Part shown: one piece after another, positions 28,647-36,325 of the stretch
Position numbering within the stretch: the first letter of the stretch is position 1
Layout: every line of letters begins with the position of its first letter
Assembly: GCF_000265075.1 (NCBI RefSeq)
Contig: NZ_AJYA01000039.1
Span: forward strand, 1 to 64,000
Length of the DNA: 64,000 bases
Reading direction: 5' to 3'
Origin: Nitritalea halalkaliphila LW7
GTDB taxonomy: Bacteria; Bacteroidota; Bacteroidia; Cytophagales; Cyclobacteriaceae
Made by a program: the position numbers and the translations under genes
The notes under the pieces: generated by a model
Told to the model about the DNA's origin: nothing
Seen by the model: only the letters and a program-made list of their open reading frames with translations
Databases searched by the model: none

Positions 28647-28654
28647 TACCTTTG
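28647..28654 (+). promoter_or_regulatory. -7 element of the small orphan gene
   Basis: TACCTTTG is a full match to TAnnTTTG. It overlaps the GTG at 28654 that opens the frame, so the ATG at 28672, 17 nt further on, is preferred. Confidence 0.45.
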
Positions 28655-28671
28655 TGTCAAAGATTAAGGCA

Positions 28672-28923
28672 ATGCGTGTAATTCCAATTCAGATTAATGG
28701 CGAGCAGTTCATCCCGGTGGATCATCTGCATTTCGATCAGGCAAATGATTTACGGGCTTGGTTACCGAATGAAGCATTTCGGTCGGTGCGCTATGAGGGT
28801 TTGGTGATAGAGAACTGTATAGCGTATGCGTCCTATGTGGCTTGGTGCAAGCTAAACGGTGTGGGCATGCAGTCGACTCCTCGCGGGGCAGACAGTGTGG
28901 CTGCATACGATCTCTTTTTTTAA
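28672..28923 (+). CDS. Small hypothetical protein
   Basis: An 83-residue, mixed alpha/beta protein beginning MRVIPIQINGEQFIPVDHL. No family recognised. It has no signal peptide or membrane helix, so it is probably cytoplasmic. It has its own promoter element and lies alone between the AEC gene and a convergent hypothetical gene. Confidence 0.55.
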   Translation: MRVIPIQINGEQFIPVDHLHFDQANDLRAWLPNEAFRSVRYEGLVIENCIAYASYVAWCKLNGVGMQSTPRGADSVAAYDLFF

Positions 28924-29024
28924 GGGGCTTTTTTTTCGTGTTAACGGCGTGCTAGTGGATGCTAGAGTTAGCGGCGCTTGCTCGTGGATGATTATCGCGA
29001 ATGTGGTGGACAGGGTGTAGCAGT

Positions 29025-29516
29025 TTAGGGCAGCCCGAACTGTTTTCTTTTTTCGGCGAAGAATTTTTTTAGCTCTGGGTAGTAGGGGCTTTCAGCCTCG
29101 GGGATGCCTGAGACTGTCAGGGCCAGGTTTCCTGTGGCGTCTAGACCTTCTTCTGCTTCGAGGGTTTCGATCATGCGGATGACCTCTTCTAAAGCGAGTG
29201 GCTGTGTGCAGGATTCTGGGCTTATGAGGATTTCATTCCCATAGAAGTCTACTGCGTCAAATCCGTATCCAGTGGGGCGTTCGTGTATATAAATGGTAAT
29301 TTCTTCACCCCAGGCGCTTTCCGGGTAGTGTAATTTAACGAAGATGTTATTGTTTTTAGAGAGGTCTGAGTAGTCGGCTGGTGTAAAACTATAGTTCATT
29401 TTCGCGTGCGTTAGGTGGCAATAAAAGGCCTTATGCTGACAAAGATTCACCGCTCTCTTACAATAATACGTAATACCTTGTGCATCGGTGGCCAAATGAG
29501 TACTTTTACATATCAC
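29025..29516 (-). CDS. Hypothetical protein with a Cys/His-rich start
   Basis: No family is certain. From the GTG at 29516 the product has 163 residues. The first 40 hold four Cys and three His (ICKSTHLATD, YYCKRAVNLCQHKAFYCHLTH), which could form a zinc site. A compact acidic domain follows, ending with a charged helix. GTG 29516 lies 8 nt after a TACCTTTG promoter element. The TTG that opens the frame at 29537 lies upstream of that element. ATG 29399 (MNYSFTPADYSDL) is the conservative alternative, giving 124 residues without the Cys-rich part. Confidence 0.5.
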   Translation of the reverse strand: MICKSTHLATDAQGITYYCKRAVNLCQHKAFYCHLTHAKMNYSFTPADYSDLSKNNNIFVKLHYPESAWGEEITIYIHERPTGYGFDAVDFYGNEILISPESCTQPLALEEVIRMIETLEAEEGLDATGNLALTVSGIPEAESPYYPELKKFFAEKRKQFGLP

Positions 29517-29524
29517 AAACTGAA

Positions 29525-29532
29525 CAAAGGTA
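29525..29532 (-). promoter_or_regulatory. -7 element of the Cys/His-rich hypothetical gene
   Basis: TACCTTTG on the minus strand, a full consensus match. The -33 TTG is not clear. Confidence 0.45.
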
Positions 29533-29658
29533 GTCAATTTCCGTAATGGGGTACTATCGAAGGAGTCACTTTTATGGATTCTAGTGTCAACCTTTCTAGG
29601 TTCTGTGAGTTTATATCTTGTGAATTCTTTTTTAATACACTATAAAATGCGGAAAGGG

Positions 29659-29686
29659 CTTCGGATGTACCGGAGTCTTTTTTTTT
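29659..29686 (+). terminator. Orphan intrinsic terminator upstream of glyA
   Basis: CTTCGG, loop ATGTA, CCGGAG, then TCTTTTTTTTT. There is no plus-strand coding gene before it for about 735 bp. It must end either a short RNA or an attenuated leader upstream of glyA. Confidence 0.65.
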
Positions 29687-29825
29687 GTTTTTGGCCCTCA
29701 GCTACAGGCTTTTGGCCCAAGCCTACTTTTAGGAGACACAGCGGGAATTCTTCAGGCTAATTCAGGGGTTTAAATTGGAATAATAGTCGAATAGCCCTAA
29801 TTTTACATTCAAATCATTTTGCATT

Positions 29826-31094
29826 ATGAAAAGAGATCAGGTTGTATTTGACCTTATAGCACAGGAGGAGACCCGTCAGCGGGAAGGTATCGAGCTTATC
29901 GCGTCAGAAAATTTCACTAGTAAGCAGGTAATGGAAGCTGGTGGCAGTGTGCTGACGAATAAGTATGCCGAGGGATTACCGGGTAAGCGTTATTATGGTG
30001 GCTGCGAGGTAGTGGATGAGATAGAGGAGTTGGCGATATCCAGAGCGAAGGAGCTATTCGGTGCCACTTGGGCGAATGTGCAGCCTCACTCAGGTGCACA
30101 GGCAAATGCGGCCGTATTTTTAGCTTGTTTACAGGCTGGTGATGCTATTTTGGGTTTTGATTTAGCGCATGGAGGTCACTTGACCCATGGTTCTCCGGTG
30201 AATTTTTCGGGTAAACTCTATTCTCCACATTTTTATGGTGTGGAAGAGGAGACTGGCTTGATCGATTACGATAAAGTAGAGGCAAAAGCTTTAGAGGTGA
30301 AGCCGAAGTTATTAATATGTGGTGCATCTGCGTATAGCCGTGACTGGGATTATGAGCGTTTACGTGCGATCGCCGATGAGGTGGGTGCGCTATTGTTAGC
30401 AGATATTTCGCATCCTTCGGGTTTAATCGCGAAGGGGCTGTTAAATGATCCTTTGGAGTACTGTCATATTGTAACGACGACGACACATAAGACGCTACGC
30501 GGTCCTCGAGGGGGCTTGATTTTAATGCGTGAAGATTTCGATAATCCTTTTGGCATCACGAATCCGAAGGGTGAGCTGCGCAAAATGTCTGCACTTTTAG
30601 ATAGTGGCGTGTTCCCGGGTACGCAGGGAGGTCCTTTAGAGCATATTATTGCGGCGAAGGCCGTGGCCTTTGGCGAAGCCCTAAGCGATGAATACCTCCA
30701 CTATGTGGTGCAGGTGAAGAAAAATGCTTCCGTGATGGCTGATGCCTTCGTAGCCAAAGGGTATCAGTTGATTTCTGGCGGAACGGATAACCACCTTATG
30801 CTTATCGACCTAACGAACAAGGGGATAACTGGAAAGTTAGCAGAAGAAACCCTCGGTAAGGTCGCGATAACGATTAATAAGAACATGGTTCCTTTCGATA
30901 AGCGTTCGCCATTCGTTACTTCGGGTATGCGTGTCGGTACAGCGGCAGTGACGACGCGTGGTCTAGTAGAAGCAGACATGGAGCGCATCGTGGATTTAAT
31001 AGACCGTGCGCTAGTCGCTCATGACAACGAAAGTGAATTGGCGGCGATTCGTAAGGAAGTGAATGAGTGGATGGTACAATTTCCTTTGTATTAA
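29826..31094 (+). CDS. glyA: Serine hydroxymethyltransferase
   Basis: GlyA interconverts serine and glycine with tetrahydrofolate and a pyridoxal phosphate cofactor, supplying one-carbon units. The 422-residue protein is full length. It shows the PLP-lysine motif [15 protein letters not shown] (Lys near residue 222), the early segment [10 protein letters not shown] and the substrate segment [15 protein letters not shown]. It is uninterrupted. A -7-like TCATTTTG ends 5 nt before the ATG, so its mRNA could also be nearly leaderless. Confidence 0.97.
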   Translation: MKRDQVVFDLIAQEETRQREGIELIASENFTSKQVMEAGGSVLTNKYAEGLPGKRYYGGCEVVDEIEELAISRAKELFGATWANVQPHSGAQANAAVFLACLQAGDAILGFDLAHGGHLTHGSPVNFSGKLYSPHFYGVEEETGLIDYDKVEAKALEVKPKLLICGASAYSRDWDYERLRAIADEVGALLLADISHPSGLIAKGLLNDPLEYCHIVTTTTHKTLRGPRGGLILMREDFDNPFGITNPKGELRKMSALLDSGVFPGTQGGPLEHIIAAKAVAFGEALSDEYLHYVVQVKKNASVMADAFVAKGYQLISGGTDNHLMLIDLTNKGITGKLAEETLGKVAITINKNMVPFDKRSPFVTSGMRVGTAAVTTRGLVEADMERIVDLIDRALVAHDNESELAAIRKEVNEWMVQFPLY

Positions 31095-31118
31095 TTTCAG
31101 ACAGGTAGGAGCTAACAG

Positions 31119-31947
31119 GTGGCATTAGATCAGTATAGAGAAGAGGAAGAAGAGGGCATGTCCTTTTTAGACCATTTAGAGCAGCTGCGCTGGCATCTGC
31201 TTCGGTCTGTGGCGGCTGTCCTTATTTTAACAATAGTGGCTTTTTTAGCGAAAAGCATCGTGTTCGGGCAGGTGATCCTAGGCCTTCTAAGGTAGAGTTC
31301 ATTACGTACACGACCTTATGTCGGGTGGCTGAGGCGCTGAGTATTCCGGCCTTATGCATCGATTCTCTTCCTTTTACGATACAGAGTCGGCAGATGACGG
31401 GGCAGTTTTCCATGCACTTGACGAGTAGTGTGGTGGTCGGCATCATCGTGGCGTTCCCGTACATTTTCTGGGAGTTTTGGCGCTTTATAAGCCAGGGCTT
31501 TATGAGAAAGAGCGGAATGCAGCGCGTGGGGCGGTGTTCTTCGTTAGTTTGTTGTTTTTTATGGGAGCGAGCTTTGGGTATTTTATCCTCTCGCCCTTGT
31601 CCATAAATTTCTTATCCAACTACCAGCTGGATCCGTCTATTTTAAATGAATTCGATATCACCAGTTATGTGACCACGCTGATGATGCTGGTCTTAGCTTC
31701 AGCGATCATGTTTCAGCTGCCGGTGGTGATTTATTTTCTGTCTATGTCCGGGCTGATTACTGCCGCTGTGCTAAAGGTGTACCGTCGCCATGCGATCGTG
31801 GGTATCTTGGTTATCGCGGCGATCATTACGCCACCAGATGTGATATCGCAGATTTTGATCGCGATGCCGATTATGGCGCTATATGAGGTCGGTATTATGA
31901 TCGCGAAGCGACTAGAGAAGAAACGCAAAGATGAATTAGCCTCTTAA
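31119..31947 (+). CDS. tatC: Sec-independent protein translocase TatC (two frameshifts)
   Basis: TatC is the core receptor of the twin-arginine translocase, which exports folded proteins. It has six membrane helices and the conserved N-terminal segment MSFLDHLEQLRWHLLRS (from ATG 31158; GTG 31119 adds 13 residues). The motif FWRFISPGLYEKER is also visible. Translation breaks twice, near 31281 (CTAGGCCTTC for a likely CTAGGGCCTTC) and near 31492 (ATAAGCCAGG for a likely ATAAGCCCAGG). Repair gives about 276 residues. tatA/tatB are not nearby. rpiB follows after 18 bp. Confidence 0.9.
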
Positions 31948-31965
31948 CGTATACGTAAACACATT

Positions 31966-32397
31966 ATGAAGATTGGAATAGGGGGAGATCATGCAGGATT
32001 TTCCTATAAGCAAGCGATAATCGCTGTTCTGGAAGAGCAGGGCCATGAGGTAAAGGACTTTGGTCCTTTCTCAGATGCTTCTGTGGACTACCCAGACCAT
32101 GTACATCCTTTATGTCAGGAGTTGCTCGATGGAGCCCTTGACAAAGGCATTTTAATTTGTGGAAGTGGCAATGGTGTAGCGATTACCGCGAATAAATATG
32201 CGGCTATTCGGGCTGCCTTAGTATGGGAACCCGAGTTAGCGCGCTTGGCACGGCAGCATAATGACGCGAATGTTCTCGCCCTGCCGGCACGCTTCATCTC
32301 TTTGGATGTGGCGCAAGCTTGTGTCGAAGCCTTTTTGCGTACGGATTTTGAAGGTGGGCGCCATGCTGGGCGTGTCGCTAAGATTTCTTGTTCTTAA
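31966..32397 (+). CDS. rpiB: Ribose 5-phosphate isomerase B
   Basis: RpiB interconverts ribulose 5-phosphate and ribose 5-phosphate in the pentose phosphate pathway. The 143-residue protein has the opening GGDHAGFSYK, the catalytic cysteine in LICGSGNGVAITANK (residues 62-76) and the phosphate-binding arginine/histidine segment RQHNDANVL. Full length and intact. It may be co-transcribed with tatC. Confidence 0.95.
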   Translation: MKIGIGGDHAGFSYKQAIIAVLEEQGHEVKDFGPFSDASVDYPDHVHPLCQELLDGALDKGILICGSGNGVAITANKYAAIRAALVWEPELARLARQHNDANVLALPARFISLDVAQACVEAFLRTDFEGGRHAGRVAKISCS

Positions 32398-32425
32398 AGC
32401 CGATAGTTGAGATTCGATTTTCTAG

Positions 32426-32457
32426 GGTACCTGTAGTAGCTGCAGGTGCCTTTTTTT
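32426..32457 (+). terminator. Intrinsic terminator of rpiB
   Basis: GGTACCTG (32426-32433) pairs with CAGGTGCC (32443-32450), followed by seven T. Confidence 0.8.
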
Positions 32458-32507
32458 ATGGCCAATTTTGGAGGTGGTGCCAAGCAAAGAAAAAAAAGAA
32501 AAGGGCA

Positions 32508-32541
32508 TAAAAAAAAGCTGTAAGACAGAATCTAACAGCTT
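32508..32541 (-). terminator. Intrinsic terminator of the tandem tRNA-like genes
   Basis: On the minus strand AGCTGT and ACAGCT pair around a stem with an inner AGA/TCT pairing, followed by eight T. It lies about 33 bp past the 3' end of the second RNA, so both RNAs probably come from one transcript reading leftward. Confidence 0.8.
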
Positions 32542-32573
32542 TAGTCAATTAACAATAAACCCAAAATAACCAG

Positions 32574-32698
32574 CTGTAAGGGAAGGATTCGAACCTCCAC
32601 GAGGCGGTTAGGCAAGAACACGAGCTCCATGTTCGCTTTATTCCGGACTCCTCACCCCCGAGACAGGAGGGCTTGTCTGCCAGTTTCAACACCTTACA
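32574..32698 (-). tRNA. tRNA-like RNA, copy A, with giant variable arm (anticodon GUC)
   Basis: A 125-nt RNA that folds as a type II tRNA of Leu-like layout. The acceptor stem UGUAAGG/CCUUACA has 7 bp, with discriminator G. The D-stem is UUG/CAA with loop AAACUGGCAGA. The anticodon stem is CCCUC/GGGGG with loop CUGUCUC, so the anticodon is GUC. The T-arm is GGAGG-UUCGAAU-CCUUC. CCA is not encoded. The variable region is 56 nt instead of the usual 10-24. It contains three helices (GAGG/CCUC, CGG/CCG, GAACA/UGUUC) joined by conserved AAUAAAG and CCUAAC. U at position 37 is atypical. Whether it is charged or translated is unknown; it could be a functional tRNA, a decayed copy or a regulatory RNA. 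Confidence 0.7.
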
Positions 32699-32720
32699 GT
32701 ATATGTTTGATCGCTTGATA

Positions 32721-32743
32721 AGGAGAAAACCTTCTGTTTTCTC
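32721..32743 (-). other. Hairpin between the two tRNA-like genes
   Basis: GAGAAAAC and GTTTTCTC form an 8-bp hairpin with a 5-nt loop in the 50-nt spacer. It may be a processing signal of the shared transcript. Confidence 0.45.
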
Positions 32744-32748
32744 TATCG

Positions 32749-32872
32749 CTGTAGGGGAAGGATTCGAACCTCCACGAAGCAGTTAGGTAAAATACGAGCT
32801 CGCTATTTACTTTATTCTGTGCTCTTCACCCCCGAGACAGGAGGGCTTGTCTGCCAGTTTCAACATCCTACA
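32749..32872 (-). tRNA. tRNA-like RNA, copy B, with giant variable arm (anticodon GUC)
   Basis: A 124-nt sister of copy A, 50 bp upstream in transcription order. D-loop, anticodon arm and T-arm are identical to copy A. The acceptor stem is UGUAGGA/CCCUACA, with the last pair mismatched (A-C). The variable arm is 55 nt. It keeps the same three helices with compensating changes: GAAG/CUUC, CAG/CUG and AAAUA/UAUUU. The loop sequence GAGCUCG is the same. Such covariation implies a structure under selection. A weak -7-like TACCTTTA lies at 32936-32943. Confidence 0.7.
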
Positions 32873-32880
32873 AGATGGTA

Positions 32881-33171
32881 TCAAGAGTAGCTATTTTTTT
32901 CTGGTTGTGAGAACCTTATGTCCTTCTTGATGATGTAAAGGTAAGAAAAGGATTGATATTTTAAAAATTAAGCAATGAAATAGCTTAAAAAATACGTAAA
33001 AAATAATGAAGAGTCGATTTTATTGCGTTATCGTTAATTTAGGTTGTGCGAACTGCCTTGATTTTATAAATATCGCAATCTTAATGGAGAAAAGTGCGCA
33101 TTTAGAGGTGATTTTTTTCGAAAGAGGTAAAAATAGCCGATTTCTATTGAGGTTTTCGTAAAATAGACGCC
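32881..33171. other. Intergenic region upstream of the tRNA-like genes
   Basis: About 290 bp of A/T-rich sequence between copy B and the 3' end of the lolE-like gene. It must hold the promoter of the RNA pair; TACCTTTA on the minus strand at 32936-32943 is the best candidate. No further gene seen. Confidence 0.4.
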
Positions 33172-34403
33172 TTATAATCCTTTCGCGTCCACTTGTGAAG
33201 CGATCCAGGCAGGGCGATAGGAGGCGAGTGCAGTGATGATACACACTGCGATACCCGTCCAGAGGAAGTCCGTCCAGATCATTTTTACGGGATAATATTC
33301 GACGATGCTGCTTTCCACCCCGAAACCTACAAGGCCGAACTGTTCTTGGAGAAAGCATATCAAGAACCCGAGTATCAAGCCGATACCAGCGCCTGTGCTG
33401 GCGATAAGGGCACCCTGCTTTAAAAAAATGCGGCGCAGAAGGGACTTTGGCGCGCCCAGCGCCACCAGTAAGGCAGTATCTTTCTTTTTTTCGATTGCCA
33501 TCATGGAGAGGCTAAAGAAAATATTAAAGGAGGCGATGGCTAAAATGAAGGTGAGCGTGATAAACACAAAGAGCTTCTCGATTTTTATCGTGCGCAGGAT
33601 CGCGGCATGCTGTTCATCGGTATCTTTCACGCTGAAATCTTCCCCGAAGAGCTGTTGGATTTCGCGCTTCAGTTTGCCGATGGCGGCTCCAGGGCGTACC
33701 TGAATTTCTATGGCAGTCCTGCGGCCTCATAGCGAAATAGGTCCTCCACAAATCCCAAGGGGGCGATAATGTAGCTGTCGTCAAATTCCTTTTCCACACT
33801 AAAAAAAGAGGAGGCGCGTATCGCGGCTGCATTATACAGCTGTCGGGGGTCGATAGAACCTGCCCGTGCTGTGGCGCGCGGATAAAAGACCTGCAGCGGT
33901 TCGAATTCATTTTGTAAGTCCAGCGAAAGGAAATAGCCGACCCCTCTTCCCACGACGGCGAGCGGCTTTTCATCCGTTCCCAGGTCTAAGGTTCCCCAGG
34001 TGTAGCCACTGGCAAAGCGCTCATGCAGCAGGTAATCCCCACTTACACCTTTTAGGCGTGCCAGGTGCTGGGCATCTCCGTATTTAAAGAGTGCATTGTC
34101 TTCGATGACTTCTGTGAGCAGTTGGATATCGGCATGTGTGCGAAGTGTTTCCAGAATCTCTGGATCAGGAATAAAGGATTTGCCGCGCAGCAGTTCCACT
34201 TTTAAGTCCGCATCGAAGGAGGCGTACAAGCCACGCACCAGCTGTTCGAGGCCATTAAACACGGAAAGCACGATAACCAGCGCCATCGTGCCTACAGCCA
34301 CCCCGATCATCGAAATATTCGACAGGATGCTGATGAAATTTTTCCGTTTTTTACTACGAAAGTAGCGGTAGGCGATAAAAGTAGAAGGGCTTCCTGACTT
34401 CAT
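33172..34403 (-). CDS. LolC/LolE-type ABC transporter permease (one frameshift)
   Basis: A FtsX/MacB-fold permease of about 410 residues. It has an N-terminal membrane helix, a large periplasmic domain of about 200 residues and three C-terminal helices. Such proteins release lipoproteins from the inner membrane (LolCE) or belong to related exporters. The N-terminal segment FIAYRYFRSKKRKNFISILS is characteristic. The frame breaks near 33719 (GCAGGACTGCC, one base missing), and repair joins YEAAG to TAIEIQVRPGAAIGK. The ATPase partner is not adjacent. rbfA lies 8 bp upstream, a common Bacteroidota pair. Confidence 0.85.
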
Positions 34404-34411
34404 GTGGTCTT

Positions 34412-34798
34412 TTAACGCGCGTCTCTCTCGTCGTCCTCATCCTCCTCGTCTTCTGGAATATCCAAAGAAGAGATCACCTTATCCATGTGCTGGGCATAGG
34501 TGGCGGAATCATCGCCGAAAAGTGCCAGCTCCGGAATTATCCGTACCGACTTCCCGATGCGATTTCCTAAATGCTTCCGCAACTCACTTTTAGCTGCCTG
34601 TACACGGTCGAGCAGCTGCTCCTTATTTCCTGTCAAAAAACTTATATATACCTTCGCCAGGCCTAAATCTGGGCTCATCAGCACGCGCGTCACCGTAATC
34701 ATCGTCCCCGAACTGAGATGCTTCATCTCCCGCTGAAAAATTTCGCCAATTTCTTTTTGGATCAGCTTGCTGAATTTTTGTTGTCTCTTCGTCTCCAT
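34412..34798 (-). CDS. rbfA: Ribosome-binding factor A
   Basis: RbfA assists maturation of the 16S rRNA 5' end in the 30S subunit. The 128-residue protein has the KH-like fold with METKRQQKFSKLIQKEIGEI at the start and SPDLGLAKVYIS in the middle. It ends in an acidic tail rich in Asp and Glu. First gene of the rbfA-lolE pair. Confidence 0.92.
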   Translation of the reverse strand: METKRQQKFSKLIQKEIGEIFQREMKHLSSGTMITVTRVLMSPDLGLAKVYISFLTGNKEQLLDRVQAAKSELRKHLGNRIGKSVRIIPELALFGDDSATYAQHMDKVISSLDIPEDEEDEDDERDAR

Positions 34799-34815
34799 AC
34801 GTATATTAATGCGGA

Positions 34816-34823
34816 CAAATTTA
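34816..34823 (-). promoter_or_regulatory. -7 element upstream of rbfA
   Basis: TAAATTTG on the minus strand, a full TAnnTTTG match, 17 nt before the ATG. The -33 element is not clear. Confidence 0.45.
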
Positions 34824-34889
34824 GTGAATTAAATGATGAAGGGTTAATTTCGCATCATCTCTTTCTTTATTAACGCAGGCATTGACGAA

Positions 34890-36291
34890 TTGATTACGTT
34901 TTTTAAAATTATCGACCCCCTACGTGCCTTAGCGCTTTTCGGCATTTTACTGGCTTTAGCCCTCCTTCAGTGGACCGTTTTCCCCCTGGGGCAGCTGCAG
35001 GTAGAGTTAGGCTGGGAGCTCTTAGGTAAGCGGATCTTAGATGGCCAGACCCTCTATGTGGGAGTCGTGGATGACACCGCGCCCCTTTCTGCCCTGGTCT
35101 TTACCCTGCTGCAGTGGCTTTTTCCGGCACAGGTATGGCCGCACCGGCTGATCGCGCTACTCCTCATTTTCGCACAAGCGAATTATCTAAATAGCCTTTT
35201 GGTGCGGTATGGCGCCTTTGAGCTAACTACCTATGTGCCTGCCCTATCGGCGATTTTTATCTACGCCTTTAATGCAGAGTTTCTGCTGCTATCGCCCATG
35301 CTGATGGGGAGCTTTTTTTTACTTTTGGCCCTGGGCCAATTGTTTTCCCAGACCGTGCTTCAAGAGGAATCTCTTTCTTCCACTACGCTCCTAGGCGTCT
35401 ATGCCGGCATGGCTGCGTGTTTTCACCTGCCTTTTCTGGTCTTTCTCCCTTTCTTTTTAATCGCGGGAATCACCATCTCTGGCTTTACCTTTAACCAAGT
35501 CTTGCTGACCCTGGTGAATTTTTTTCTCCCCTTAGGCTTTTTAGCGCTGTATTACTTCTGGATCGATGCACTGCCCAGTTTTTACCATGAATTTCTCCTC
35601 GGGACGCGGATAAAAGATGTGTATAATCACTTGAGCCTCTTGCAGGCCCTTGTGGTACTGGCGGTGCCTTTATTTTTCGCGATCCTCGGCTTTACGATCG
35701 GATCAGTAAAGAGAGGCTACACAAGTAAATCAGCAAAAACAAAAACAACTCATGCTGCTTTATCTATTTTTCGGTGTGGCCACGATTCTGCTGTCTAATC
35801 ATATTTCGGCGATGGAGTGGCTGGTGGTCGTGCCTGCGCTGGCGTATTTTGCTACGAAGCCCCTCCTTTTCATCAGCTCGAATCGCTGGCGTACCGGCGT
35901 GGCAGCTGCTTTTTTTTCTTGTCCTCCCGCTTTCGGGCCTTGCCTTTAATTATTACATGGAAAACACTGCCAGAAATGTGCTCTACACCGTGAATCAGGC
36001 AGCAGAGCTCCGCGCCTGAAGGGCAAAACTCTCTGGGTCCTCGGAGACGATATGAGCCCTTACGCCTATGGGGAAATCGCCACCCCCTTTTTAAATTATA
36101 AAGTGTCCAGCCGCATTTTAGAGGCGAACTCACCCTTTGCGATTATGCGGATCGAGCGTGCGATTCGTTCGGAGATGCCCGAGCTTATCTTAGATCCGGA
36201 GGGCCGCTTCGAAAAGTTAATGTACCACATTCCCTGGCTCCAAGACCGCTATGTCCCTTTCGGAGAAGGGAGGTATCAGCGGCAGGATTAA
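34890..36291 (+). CDS. DUF6427-like polytopic membrane protein (three frameshifts)
   Basis: A hydrophobic protein of about 466 residues after repair, with roughly nine to ten helices. It resembles the Bacteroidota DUF6427 family; the function is not known. Three breaks can be mended. A run of five A near 35740 should be four, a run of eight T near 35918 should be seven, and CGCGCCTGAAG near 36015 lacks a base. The C-terminal 90 residues are soluble and include WVLGDDMSPYAYGEIATPFLNYK. The start at TTG 34890 is uncertain because no good ATG exists upstream. Confidence 0.65.
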
Positions 36292-36325
36292 TCCTTTTTT
36301 CAGGATTTAATGTGTAATTTGCAGC

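Noticed and set aside
32574-32872. tmRNA or ordinary tRNA-Leu/tRNA-Ser for the tandem RNAs
   Set aside because: No mRNA-like tag frame is present and 125 nt is far too short for tmRNA. The anticodon loop CUGUCUC does not read Leu or Ser, and the variable arm is more than twice the normal size.
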